A DNA stretch of 64,000 bases, taken from NCBI GenBank assembly GCA_031216915.1, contig CM062294.1, positions 394,807,217-394,871,216 of the forward strand, written 5' to 3'. The DNA comes from Pictodentalium vernedei. Taxonomy: Eukaryota; Mollusca; Scaphopoda; Dentaliida; Dentaliidae. A model generated the notes under the pieces. That model made no database searches. It was not told the origin of the DNA and saw only the letters and a program-made list of their open reading frames with translations. Every line of letters begins with the position of its first letter. Within the stretch, counting starts at the first letter, position 1. Positions 45,580 to 57,640 of this stretch are shown here, one piece after another. The position numbers and the translations under genes were made by a program.

Positions 45580-47489
45580 GGAGAATTCGAAGTCATATCG
45601 AAATCTCCTCACCCGCATTATTTAATCGTTCCTGTGCCAGTTATCAAATAATATAGGAACCACGATGGTTCCCTCATGTCTAACCAACTCCATTATGCCA
45701 CTATGGGCAGAGAAGAACGTGAAGAATAAAACTTCCCCTGAAAGAAGGCCGTCTCATGGAGGAATCTTCTGGAGAGCATCCCATAACAGACACTTGAGAA
45801 TACTGATCCAAGGTTTCTGTGACAACAGAGGTGCTACTAGTAGGATTCACAATGAGACTGTTTAATCTTAAACGTAATCTACTGAACCAAATGAATTGGA
45901 GGATATGTGTATCCTATCATTCATCCCCATGAATTCTGCAGAGCGTCTACTGCATGCGCTCAATGGTTTGGGCATGGCGACACAAATGACGGTAACTAAT
46001 TGTTCCGGTGCGTCGTAAAGTAAACTATCATGGGGCGATTCCACTGGTAGCAAAACTATCCAAATACTCGCTTGTTGAGTGTCCAAATGAAACAGGCAAC
46101 CTTTCCAAGCAGCAAGTCTGTTAGTACATTCCGACGACCCGGTATATGGCGGATAGAGAGATGAACATGATGAAACATGACAAAATAGAAAAATCTTCTC
46201 CGTTAGTTATCATAACAGAAATGAATGGGTGCCGCCCTGGTTCCTGATGTATGCTACCACTATCGAGTTGTCCAACAATATCTGAACATGCGTGTCTGCA
46301 AATAATGTGAATCTACTGATGTAGCGCTAACAATATTGACATCATTCTTTGATGTTTATGTGTTTCTCCAGGAACCGAGGGTCCCAAGACCCCTGCATTT
46401 CGAGTCTGTAGGACTCAAGGTTGTGCCCCAAACTACTGACTCACACCCATCATAATCATGAAAGCCGGATCTGGCAGTTGCAGCAGAACTCTTAACCACT
46501 GAATATCTGCCCCAATATGGACCTTTTGTTTACTAGATCCGTTAAAATAATACTGGTCTTGAGCGAATGCATCTTCACACTCCAGTTCTGGGTAAAGAAT
46601 AACTGGATGGGACGTGTGCGTAAGCGACCCATCTGAATAAGATGTGTAGCCACTCTGCACAACCTCATCAGTTGCATAAAATTTCTAGCTGTTAACGAGC
46701 CTGAGAATAAACAAAAGCGAGCATAAAAACTGAATAATTTCGCTCTGGATAACGGTACAATGAACCAGATTGTTGAGAGACATTACCGCTTCTGCACTTG
46801 CTGGGATGCTACGATGAGCTGCGTAATCTGTGACAGCAAGTCCGTTACGGAGGCCTGAAGAGCAGCTGTCTTCTGTTGCTTGGCAGCCGGCTGCTCCTGG
46901 GACAGTGTGTCCGAGATGGCTCTTTTCTGCAGACATCCCGATGAATGAGGCCTCATCTCCTTGGCTACAGTATGGTGTGACTTCTTTGACGAAGAGAGGA
47001 CCTTATCGGAGATGCAGGCTGGATACTGGATGGGAGGTGTGGACGTATACTCCGACTGACGCAAATTCTGAACCACAACATCTGACCTCAGATGTTGATG
47101 TTGTTATGAAAGAGAGGGGGCACTCTCGCTCGCGGTCCTTAAGACCTCACCGATCTACCTGCTGAACTTGCCGGCTTCTTCCTCTCTATCGTCGCAGAGT
47201 GAGCCTGTTATTATTTTATAGTGCTTGCTCTACCCTTTCTACTCTCCTCGACCACAATGGACACACCCAATGTCACGGTACCCATGGACTGTATAACCGC
47301 TTCACCGGTCGAGCTAGCTGGCAACAGGGAGCTGAAACCACGCTGTGGTTTGTTGCCATGTCTAATATTCATGAGCACCTAAGCTGCTAGCCCTGATTGA
47401 TTACCTAAATGCGACGACGGAAGCACACTCTCTGACTGCGTCACGTAAAAAATCTCCATGTTCTTGTTCCTCTGTAAATAGAAACTAAA
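44195..47489 (-). mobile_element. DIRS remnant A5, scrambled (part 1)
   Basis: It begins inside an ICR (about 44195-44275, with TCATTGGTAAGTATGG and CCAATGGCCCAGAC). The YR-side region that follows is poorly preserved. A short RT N-terminal piece (about 45472-45520) and a gag piece (TCTAACCAACTCC, about 45678-45700) come next, out of normal order. Then come YR N-terminus to RNase H (45725-46700), and gag again from 46783. No left ITR is present. The gene order cannot arise by point decay alone, so deletions or inter-element recombination are needed. Confidence 0.65.
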
Positions 47490-49707
47490 CAAGAGGCCCC
47501 AAGGGGCCTTAATCGCTCACCGGCCAAAGTGCATCAAAGAAGTGTTTGAGGTCACATTCACATTCAGTTAGACATGGTTCATCAACACTACAAAGGAATG
47601 AAGCCATGCAAATGCAAATTTTATGGAAATAGGTCTGAACAAACCTGAACCTAACTTGCTCCCCTTGCACCCCCCCCCCCCCCCCCCCAACCCAGGGACT
47701 CAAACTGAACAAACTTGAATCTGATCCCTCTTGAGATGTTACAAATGAATATACCAAATATGAAAGAATTCTGACTGGTGGATCTGAACAAGGAGGTTTT
47801 TAAAGAAATATCCTCACACTGCATTAAGTTAAACCTTGAGCTCAAATAGGGAGCCAAAATATTAACTCAGGGACCCGATTGGAACAAACTTGAATCTGAC
47901 CCACCTAGAGGTATTGTATACCAAATATGAAAAGATTCTGAATGGTGGATCTGAAGAAGACTTTTAAAACAAATTTCCTCATATTGCACTAAGTTAAAAT
48001 TCAGGCTCCCATAGGAAGCCAAATATCAACCCATAGACCAGATTTGAACAAACTTGATTCTGACCCTTCTAGAGATGTTGTATACCATATATGAAAACAT
48101 TCTGACTACAAGGTTTAAAGAAGAGGATTTTTTAAAAATGTCCCTATATTGCACTAAGTTGAACTAAGTTGATATTCGGGCTCCCAAAGGGAGCCCAAAA
48201 ATTTACCCAGGTAAGCAATTTGAACAAACCTGAAACTGACCCACCTCAAGATGTGATATACCAAATAAGAATGCATTCTGATTGGTGGATCTGAAGAAGA
48301 TTTCTACAGAAAGTTCCTCATATTTCACTAAGTTAAAATTCAGGCTCTCATAGTGAGCCCAAATATAAACCCAGGAACTCGATTTGAACAAACCCCTATA
48401 GATGTTGTATACCAAACATGAAAGGAAACTGACTGGTGGAGCTGAAGAAGAAGATTTTTAAAGAAATTTCCTCAAATTGTACGAAGTTGAACTTTGGGTT
48501 TCAATAGAGAGCCCAAATACTAACTCAGGGACCCGATTCATACAAACTGGAATCTGACCCACCTATAGATGTTGTATACCAAATATTAAAGGATTCTGAC
48601 TGGTGGATTTGAAGAAGAAGATTTTTAAAGAAATTTCCTCAAATTGCACGAAGTTAAACTTTGGGCTCCAATAGAGAGCCCAAATACTCACTCAGGGTCA
48701 TAATTTGAATCTGACCCCCCCTATAGATGTTGTATACCAAATATGAAAGCATTCTGACTGGTGGATCTGAAGAAGAAGATTTTTAAAGAAATTTCCTCAT
48801 ATTTCACTAAGTTAAAATTCAGACTCTCATAGGGAGCCCAAATATAAACCCAGGGACTCGATTTTAACAAACTTGATTCTGACCCCCCCCCCTCCCTATA
48901 GCTGTTGTATACCAAACATGAAAGGATTCTGACAGGTGGAGTTGAAGATCTTTAAAGAAATTTCCTCAAATTGTATGAAGTTAAACTTTCGGATTTACTA
49001 GAGAGCCCAAATACTAACTCAGGGACCTGATTTGTACAAACTTGAATCTGACCCCCCTATAGATGTTGTATACCAAATATAAAAGGATTCTGACTAATGG
49101 ATCTGAAGAAGAAGATTTTTAAAGAAATTTACTCAAATTGCACAATAGAGAGCCCAAATACTCACTCAGGGACCCGATTTGTACAATCTTGAATCTGACC
49201 CCCCCCCCTCCCTTCACCCCCCCCCCCCCCCCCACCCTATAGATGTTGTATACCAAATATGAATGCATTCTGACTGGTGGATCTGAAGAAGATTTTAAAG
49301 AAATTTCCTCATATTTCACTAAGTTAAAATTTGGGCTCCTACAGGGAGCCCAATTATGAACCCAGGGACTTGATTTGAACAAACTCGAATCTGACCCCAA
49401 CAGAGATGTTATATACCAAATATCAAAACATTCTAAATGATGGTTCTGGAGAAGTAGATTTTTTTAATTTTAAAAAAAAATGATGGGTGCTATCAGAGTA
49501 ATGCCCCTTGTGGTGCCCCCTGTGGTCGTGGAAAGTTTATTTGTACAAACTTGAATTGACATATGATAAGGACCATGCACACCAAATTTGGTTCAATTTG
49601 GTCCAGTAGCTTGGGAGGAGAAGTCGATAATGTAAAGTTCACGACGGACGGCGGATGACGGTGGATGCCGGATGACAAGTGATAAGTTAAGCTCCCTTCG
49701 GTGAGTT
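47490..49707. mobile_element. Tandem-core interspersed element H1
   Basis: The head CAAGAGGCCCCAAGGGGCC is followed by CGCTCACCGG. The tail is AGCTCCCTTCGGTGAGTT. The core has about ten units of 160-180 bp with GATGTTGTATACCAAATAT and ATTCTGACTGGTGGATCTG. A GACGGACGGCGGATGACGG run precedes the tail. It splits the A5 gag between AGAAACTAAA and AAAAACTAGAGCG, which are contiguous in A0 (about 7890). Poly-C runs at 47669-47688 and 49199-49233 lie in the core. Confidence 0.75.
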
Positions 49708-50300
49708 AAAAACTAGAGCGACTTTTTGGCAAGAGGACCGAAATTGGACTCTCGCTAACAACGTACCATGACACCCGACTCCCAACATTTGTCATCCCAT
49801 GCGACACATGTTTAGCAAGAATTAGTGGGAGTACATCGACTACAAGCAAGGCAACCAACATGTAAATCAGAGAAAAGACTTCCTCACCTTGCTTATTGAG
49901 CAATATGCTTTCATAATGAAACAAACTAAGTCGGTCGTACTCCCACCAACTCCACATTAAATATTATAAAAAGATACATAACAAATAACATTCAAAATAT
50001 AAATCGAAAAATAATTTACACAAAAAAAATTTTCGAAAAATTTTGACAAGAGCCCAAGTTCCCAACGGGAACGATGTGCCCAAATGTATCCCGATAGAGC
50101 CCAAAAATTATTTTACACAAAAAAAATTTTCGAAAAATTTTGACAAGAGCCCAAGTTCCCAACGGGAACGATGTGCCCAAATGTATCCCGATAGAGCCCA
50201 AAAATTATTTTTCTATCCAAAAAAATTAACTGCTACACTACCGGAATATTTAATGTATATTAGAACAGTCCTACCATATAATAAATAGGAAACTACATCT
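49708..50300 (-). mobile_element. DIRS remnant A5 (part 2): gag N-terminus and leader
   Basis: This continues A5 gag after H1. The start codon is near 49912 (TTTCAT on the plus strand), with the Cys-rich region at about 49800-49900. The leader carries a 97-bp tandem duplication (CCCAAGTTCCCAACGGGAAC at about 50053 and 50150), a strong stem GTTCCC/GGGAAC. The right ITR is absent. Confidence 0.65.
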
Positions 50301-50339
50301 ATAAAAATCCAGCAAGAGGATCACAGATCCAGAAGTCGA

Positions 50340-50840
50340 GTTTTGACATTAAATTCTGAAGAAATAAGCTATTTATAGTAACAGTGACCTTGACCGTGGT
50401 GTCCCAGACTCTGAAATCAATAGGTGTCTTCTCTTCTTATAAGGTAACCTCTGGTATAAGTTTGGTAAAGATGCGTCAAATAAAACTAAAGTTAATGCCT
50501 GGAAACCAATTTGTCACAAAATATTCTATTGATAGTAACAGTGACCCTGACCTTGGGCCCCAGACTCCGAAATCGATAGGTGTCTTCCCATCCTATAGGG
50601 TAACCTGTGGTATAAGTTTGGTGAAGATATACAGAATAGAACTAAAGTTATTGCCCGGAAACCAATTTGTCACAAAATATTCTATTTATAGTAACAGTGA
50701 CCTTGACTTTGGAGTCCCAGACTCCGAAATCAATAGGTGTCTTCCCTTCCTATAGGGTAACCTCTGGTATAGGTTTGGTAAAGGTGCGTCAAACAGAACT
50801 AAAGTTATTGCCCGGAAACCAATTTGTCAGAAAATATTAA
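50340..50840. repeat. 156-bp tandem repeat, three units
   Basis: Units with AATAGGTGTCTTC and GGTATAAGTTTGGT recur at about 50422, 50578 and 50734. A 123-codon plus-strand ORF here follows the repeat period and is not regarded as a gene. Confidence 0.65.
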
Positions 50841-51004
50841 AATTTTTTAGTAAACTTTGTTTCTTAACATACATACCACAATTGTTTACAATTGGCTGTA
50901 GCGTAAGTGCAAGCCCTACTTTGGAACTAACTCAAGCTTTTAGAAACTTTTCCAAACAAGCTGGAAAAGTAATAGAGTGCAAAAGCACGAAAAAGATGAA
51001 AAAA
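50841..51004. repeat. Left inverted terminal repeat of B, part 1
   Basis: The sequence from GTTTACAATTGGCTGTAGCG to GCACGAAAAAGATGAAAA matches the complement of the window end. It is cut by H2 at 51005. Confidence 0.88.
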
Positions 51005-52963
51005 CAAGAGGCCCCACGGGGCCTGAAGCGCTCATCTTGTACAGAACACAATCTAAACAGAGTCCAAGAATGAGTCTACATTAAGCAAGCCATCTCCATA
51101 GGCTACACTGTCAATCCTTGAGTCCCTCAGGAGTGACAAAAATAATCTGCGCATCATGCCTTTTCTTCAGTTGATCATAAGTAAAATGTAGAGCTCCCCT
51201 ATGAAGCCCCTTGATACAACCTATGTGGATTAATCTTAGTACCTCTAGAAGGTACTGAATACAAAATTTTTAATTCTTCAGCAAAATGGCCAATTCCAGC
51301 TCCCATAGAGAGCCCAAATATTAACCCAGGCTCTTGATTTGAACACAGTTAAATCTGACTTCCCTAGAGATGTTGTGTACCGAATATGAAAACATTCTGA
51401 CTGTTGGATCTGAAGAAGAGAAATTGTAAAGAAATTTCTCCGAATTGCACTAAGTTCAAATTTGGGCTACCATAGCGAGCCCAAATATTGACCTATGGAT
51501 CCGATTTGAACAAACTTGAATCTGACCCCCCTAGAGATGTTGTATACCAAATGTGAAAGCATTCTGACAAGTGAATCTGAAAAAGAAGATTTTTGAAGAA
51601 ATTCCCTCATATTGTACTAAGTTAAATTTCATGTTCCCATATGGAGCCCAAATATTAACCTAGGCACTCGAATTGAACAACCTGGAATCTGACCCCCCTA
51701 GAGATGTTGTATACCAAATATAAAAGTATTTCGACTGGTGGATCTGAAGAAGAAGATTTTTAAAGAAATTTTCTCATATTGCACTAAGTAAAAATTTGGT
51801 CTACCATAGTGAGCCCAAATATATACCTAGGGATCTGATTTGAACAAACTTGAATCTGACCCCCATAGAGATGTTGCATACCAAATATCAAAGCATTCTG
51901 ACTGATGGATCTGAAGAAGAAGATTTTTTTAAATTACCCTCCATATTGAACAAAGATAAAATTTGGGCTTCCATAGGAAGCCCAAATATTAACCTAGGGA
52001 CTTGGTTTGAACAATCTAGAATCTGACCCTCATAACAATGATGTATACCAAATATTAAAAGATTCTGACTGGTGGTTCTGAAGAAGAAGATTTTTAAAGA
52101 ATATTCCCCATATTACCCTATGTTAAAACTTCGGGCTCCTGTAGAGAGCCCAAATATGAACCAATGAGCTTTATTTCAACAAACTTTGTATCTGACCCCC
52201 CTATGAATGTTGTATACCAAATATCAAAATATTCTGATGACTGGTTCTGGAGAAAAGATTTTTTAAAATTTTTGCAAATATGCCGACTCAGCATTTTTTC
52301 GATGCCCATTACAGAACACCCTAACATAACCGATGGCAATTTATTTTTACCGTTCAATTCTACTGGTCATAAGGATACTTCATACCAAATAAAAGCTCTC
52401 TGTTCCGTGGGGTTTGGGAAATATGGGCGTTTGAAAATATTTCTATTTTTAGCTCCCAGGGTTCCCATGGGGATGCGGGAATTTTTTTTTTTGCATGGGT
52501 CATGTACTTATGACCCAATAATACCACAAACCAAATTTGGTTCATACCGGACCATCGGTTCAGAAAATAGAAATTTTGGGCGGGGCCAAAAATCTTACCC
52601 CTCCTATTACAAAGCCAAATATTACTTCACGAACTTCGTTTGAACAAACTTGATTCTACACCTCATATGGAAGCTCCATAGCAAATATCAAGTCATTGTA
52701 CACACTGGTTCTTGAGAAGAAGATTTTTAAAATATTTGGGTGCATTTTCCCCCACTCCCTCCCTATGGGGCTGGGCATGCTGAGTTGAACAAAAATGAAA
52801 TGCGACCTTGGGACCATCACTCACACAAACTTTCACTTGAATTGGCCCAGTGGCTTTGGAGGAGAAGACCAAAACATGGTGTTGACGGACGACGGACGAC
52901 AGACGACGGACGACGGACGGGAAGCGATGAGATTAGCTCAGCTTGACTTTGTCAAGATGAGCT
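51005..52963. mobile_element. Tandem-core interspersed element H2
   Basis: The head CAAGAGGCCCCACGGGGCC is followed by CGCTCATCTTG. The tail hairpin AGCTCAGCTTGAC/GTCAAGATGAGCT ends at 52963. Core units of ~168 bp are homologous to those of H1 (about six copies). A GACGGACGACGGACGACAG run precedes the tail. It inserted in an A run of the B left ITR, which continues as GGGTCGAGCG. The right ITR shows the uninterrupted form (GAAAAAAGGGTCGCAGCG on the complement). Confidence 0.8.
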
Positions 52964-53090
52964 AAAAAGGGTCGAGCGAGATCAGCGCTCAAAATTACAG
53001 GTACTCTTGCACACCTCTTGCGTTTACCGAGCGCATGCGCAACAACCGCGCTGTCAATTCTGTATTTCTGCCAATGAGAAGTTTGTGATT
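52964..53090. repeat. Left inverted terminal repeat of B, part 2
   Basis: It contains GCGCATGCGC (53031-53040), an NRF-1-like core, and CACACCTCTTGCGTTTACC, shared with the right ITR (complement of about 63813-63833). Confidence 0.85.
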
Positions 53091-53141
53091 TAGCGGGGAG
53101 GCTTCGATATCAAAGATATCCCCAAGGGGGGTGGGCCTCCG

Positions 53142-53233
53142 GTAAACAATTGTGGTAGGTATGTTAAGAAACAAAATTTACTAAAAAATTGTAATTTCTT
53201 TTCAACCTACTCACAACTGTTTACAACTGGCTG
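53142..53233. repeat. Internal complementary region of B
   Basis: 53142-53190 complements the left end (50841-50889). 53191-53233 begins GTAATTTCTTTTCAACC and continues CTCACAACTGTTTACAACTGG, complementing the right end at the window edge. It predicts that the right end continues with TAGGTTGAAAAGAAATTAC beyond 64000. Confidence 0.88.
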
Positions 53234-53396
53234 AATAAACAATAGGAGGAGGTGAATCACATAACCAATACCAACAAGAGCAGCAGAAAGAAAAGCAAGG
53301 AGGGCAGAGAACAAAAACGAAACCTGTAATGAAGATAGAGAGAAGGCACCTGAAAAGACCAAGGCTGAGCGAAGCACAACCTCGAGAAAAACAATT

Positions 53397-54540
53397 TTAA
53401 AGAGGGTGCACAACAGCCTGAGCAGCAACGAGAGGGCCTAAAGAATAAAGGTCCTCAGATTGCTGCTGTAGGCGGTGGAGATAAAAGGAGGAGAAGGTAG
53501 AAGCATTCCTCCAGTAAGCCGCATTCATAACATCCCGGAGCGAAACAGAATTGGAGAACGCCCAGGATGTTGAAATGGCACGAACCTCATGAGCATTACC
53601 GGTTTGAAACAAGATCCGAAGCAGACAAGTGGGAATAAGCCAGCTTGATTGCAAGACAGATCCACCTGGAAATAGAACGGGAAGAGATAGACTGCCTCTT
53701 AGGAATGAGAGACAGAAAGAATCTCTTCCGGCCCCTCCTAATGAACTGAGTGTGAGTAATGTAAGGACAAAGAAGAGGTCTCCCACCATCGACAGCCCGA
53801 ATTCGGGGAGAGCCCAAATGCAGATGGGAGGAGGTACCGAATCAGGAAGTTGATTCTTAGCCAGAAAAGAGCAATCAGTAGTGAAGGTGGCACTGTTAGC
53901 CTCATTTCTGAAGAAAGCAGAATCAACAGATAGCGCATGAAGCTCACTGACTCGTCGAGCACAAGCAAACGCTAGAAGGAAAGCCGTCTTATAGGTGAGA
54001 AAATGCATATCGGTCTCAGATAAAGGCTCGAATGGTGCCCCCTCCAAACAGTACAACACCCATGCCAAGTTCCACTTGGGTGTAAGATGCAAAACTTGAG
54101 GTCTCTTCAAAGAAAAGTGCCGAATGAGTTTGGAGAGAAAAAGAGTACGACCGATACACCGCTTTTCCACATAAGAGAAAGTATCAGTCAGCATAGAACG
54201 ATAGCCCTTAATCGTAATAGGCTGGAGGGCCTTGGAGTCAAGAAGATATACCACAAAATCCGCAATTTGAGCGATTGACAGATCATGGTAATCCACATTG
54301 TGATCTGCACACCAGCGGCAGAAAACCTTCCACTTCGCAGCATAAGTCATGCCAGTGGAATGTTGCTGTGATGCAGAAATGCACTCCACTGATCGTCTCG
54401 AAAAACCTCTACGTCGGAGACAGGCGTGAAGGGACAGGCTCGCCAGGTTGTTGTGATACTTCCTGGGATGACCCTGGGAAAGAAGATCACGACGTTGAGG
54501 TAGAAGAATCGGCCGATCGGCCAACAGAGGCCAGTAGGTG
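53397..54540 (-). pseudogene. Tyrosine recombinase of B, two compensating frameshifts
   Basis: The motifs YAAKWKVFCRWC, ITIKGYRSMLTDT, ARRVSELHALSVD, NAHEVRAISTSWAF and STFSSFYLHR show that the catalytic Arg, His, Arg and Tyr are all present. The ORF looks continuous, but the stretch between about 53820 and 53605 is read in the wrong frame. The correct sequence (GRKRFFLSLIPKRQ, SRSISRWICLA) lies in another frame at 53596-53817. Two indels therefore cancel, and the encoded protein would have about 70 foreign residues in the catalytic domain. The nominal start at 54809 lies in foreign DNA. Confidence 0.78.
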
Positions 54541-55088
54541 AAAATTGGGGATACCAGGACACGTGTACAAAAAACAGTACACGTACATGTACGTGTACCC
54601 CCATAGGGATTCAGTGTTAAATCGTGTACAGAGTGTAAAAAACGTTGTTTATACATGATGTCCCAGAATCCCCACAAGCAGTTATCGCGTTCCAGACCGT
54701 TCAAACAGCCGTTGTCGAATGAGTGCGAATTCGAAATATTCACTCGGAAGGAAAAATGTACGAAATTCGAAGAAAACATCAATTTAAAAAATCTTCTTGA
54801 CGTTGCCATCGCGGGTCAGACCTCGGATCGATCGTTGGCGAACGTCGGCAAAAAACGCTTTGGGGATTCTAGGACAGCATAAAAAATGCGTTTCGAGGAT
54901 TCTGAGACACCGTCGTTCGCGATCACATTTCAGACGGGTGAGGGTGCGATCCGATCGGTAAAAAATGATTGGGGATTCTAAGACAGGAAAAATCGATCTC
55001 AAAACCTTTTCTAGACGTTCGCCAACGGTGTGAAGTGGATGTAAAGTGAAGTTACCCATCGAGGATTTTTTTCCAAACTAAACAGAAA
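54541..55088. other. Foreign sequence inside element B, left block
   Basis: Here B similarity ends and unrelated sequence begins with ACGTGTACAAAAAACAGTACACGT-type palindromic runs (about 54565-54600). A short GATTCTAGGACAG-type repeat occurs at 54855-54990. No gene recognised. Confidence 0.4.
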
Positions 55089-55265
55089 CAAGAGGCCCCA
55101 CGGGGCCTGAAGCGCTCATCTTGAACAGAACACAATTTAAACAGAGTTCAAGAATGAGTCTACATTAAGCAAGCCATCTCCATAAACTACACTGTCAATC
55201 CTTGAGTCCCTCAGGAGTGGTAAAAATAATCTGAGCATCATGCCTTTTCTTCAGTTGATGATAAA
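55089..55265. repeat. H3: truncated head of an H2-type element
   Basis: CAAGAGGCCCCACGGGGCC followed by CGCTCATCTTG matches H2 51005-51180 with few differences. It diverges near 55263, without core repeats or tail. Confidence 0.7.
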
Positions 55266-55900
55266 AAATTATATACCGTCATTCGTTTTGAATTTCATTT
55301 TCAGATTTCCAAAAAATATGATTTATGGATGAACTACCCATTCAAATAGGTTGTGATAATTTTGAATATAATGAGGGGTAAATTGTGATTCACGATTTTA
55401 TTAGGCAGGTTGTGAAAGAATTTTTTTTTTATTGGTAAAATAAATCTGTGAAAGTTGGCACTTCGACATTTGATTTGTTCCCAGAGATGTTTCATCCTGA
55501 GCCATTTTCACCCACGAGGCATTTTGTCCTGTGTCCTAATTTTCAAATTTCACTTAAAAACAAACATTCAAACCCCACTTCATTTATGACCCAACACCCC
55601 TATGGTGAATAACCAATATATTTGCAAAATTTTGCGTGGTCCACCAGGCGTTTGGGTAGGGGTCGAATTACCACAAACAACCTCTTGGGGAGAAAATAAA
55701 AAAAAAAAAAAAAAAAAGACCGGCCGCCCGCATGCTTTTTTGGAAAACATGGTTTGAGAAACAGACAATCAACTTTGTATGGTCTTATTAATTTTTTCTA
55801 TTATTAATTTTTTAATATATATAATTTTTTTATTTTTTTTTAAAGAAAAGGAACAAAAAATGCAACGAATTATACTTTATAATATTTATTTGTTTTGTCT
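55266..55900. other. Unassigned A/T-rich sequence
   Basis: A/T-rich with an A homopolymer near 55700-55717. No gene or recognised repeat. Confidence 0.35.
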
Positions 55901-57640
55901 AGAGTTACTTTTTCCTCGAACCTAACCCGTATTGTGAGCCCTGATGATCTCATCATAAACCTCAGATGAGTTGTTATACAGAGTTACTTCCCTCGAATCT
56001 ACCCTGACGACTTCATAATAAACCTTGGTGTTACAGAGCTACTTCCCTCGAACATGTTACTTTGTCCTCGAACCTAACCCATATCGTAACCCTTGATGAC
56101 CTCATAATAAACCTGGGGTGAGTTATTACTTCCCTCGAACCTACCCTGACGACTTCATAGTAAACCTTGGTACTACAAAGCTACTTCTCTCGAACCTATG
56201 GATGACAGAGTTACTTCACTTAACCTCACCTATATCATGACTCCTGAGGACCTAATAATAACCTCGGTGTTACAGTGTTACTTCCCTTGAACCTACGAAT
56301 GATAGAGTTACTTCCCTTGAACCTAACCTGTATCATGACCCCTGATGACCTCATAATAAACCTCTAGCTATGGTGTTACAGAGTTACTATCCTTGAACCT
56401 ACAGATGAGTTGTTACTTCCTTGAACCTAACCTGTATCATGACCCCTGATGGTCTCAATGTCGCCTCTAATGTACTCCTCATGACCTCTGCTGTACTCAT
56501 AATTCACCTCTACCTACAGTTTTACAGAGTTATTTCCCTTGAACCGAACCATTTTGATGGATGACAAAGTTACTTCCCTTGAACCTAACTCATATCATGA
56601 CCTCTGATGACCTCATAATAAACCTCTACCTATGGTGTTACAGAGTTACTTCTCTCGAACCTACGGATGACTTGTTACAGAGTTACTTCCCTTGAACCTA
56701 ATCATTTGACGGATGAGTTGAGAGTTACTTCCCCGATTCTACAGATGATACTCCCCTTAAACCTCACCTGTATCATGACTCCTGATGATCCAATAATAAA
56801 CCTTGGTGTTATAGTGTTACTTCCTTGAACCTATGGATGACAGAGTTACCTCCCTTGAACCTAAACCGTATCATGACTCCTGATGACCTCATAATAAACC
56901 TCGGATTAGTTGTTATACAGAGTTACTTTTCTCGAACCTAACCATTTGAACGTATGAGTTGTTACAGAGTTACTTCCTTGAACATAACCTAAAACCTGGA
57001 GGTTTTTTCAAACACTTCTTAATATGGTAAATCGAATTTTAATTTTTGTTTGAACGGATGAGTTGTTAGAGTTACATCCCTTGAACCTAACCTAAAAAAA
57101 GGTTTTTTTCAAGCACTTCTTAGTATGGTGCATCGAATTTTAATTTTGTTTGGATGAATGAGTTGTGAGAGAGTTACTTCCCTCGAACCTAATCATTTGA
57201 TGAACCTAACCTGTATCATGACTCCTGGGGACCTCATAATAAACCTCTACCTATGGATGAGGTGTTACAGAGTTACTTCCCTCGGACATAACCATTTGAC
57301 GGATGAATTGTTACGAAGTTACTTCCCTTGAACCTAACCTGTATCATCACCTCTGATATACTCATAATAAACCTCTCCTTTGGGATGAGTTGTTACCGAG
57401 TTACTTCCCTTGAACCTAATCTGTATCACGACCTCTAATGACCTAATAATAAACAACTACCTACGGATGAACAGAGTTACTTCCCTTGAACCTAACCTGT
57501 ATCATGACCTCCGATGACCTCATAAAAAACCTATACCTACAGATGCAGAGTTACTTCCCTTTGAACCTAACCATTTGGTGGATGAGTTGTTGCAGAGTTA
57601 CTTCCCTTGAACCTAACCATTTGACAAGGTTTTTTGTTAC
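55900..57640. repeat. Degenerate minisatellite
   Basis: Irregular units of roughly 70-90 bp combine GAGTTACTTCCCTTGAACCT, AACCTGTATCATGACC, TGATGACCTCATAATAAACC and TACCTAYGGATGAG. There is no coding frame over the length of the array. Confidence 0.7.

Noticed and set aside
47669..47688. Long C or G homopolymers (also near 9080, 24206, 28499, 32750, 44678, 45565, 49199)
   Set aside because: Most are likely slippage-prone runs whose length may be a sequencing artefact. Only the one conserved in position in DIRS elements was kept as a feature.
50384..50755. 123-codon plus-strand ORF with internal repeats
   Set aside because: It follows the 156-bp DNA repeat period; 156 is a multiple of three, so an open frame persists by chance.
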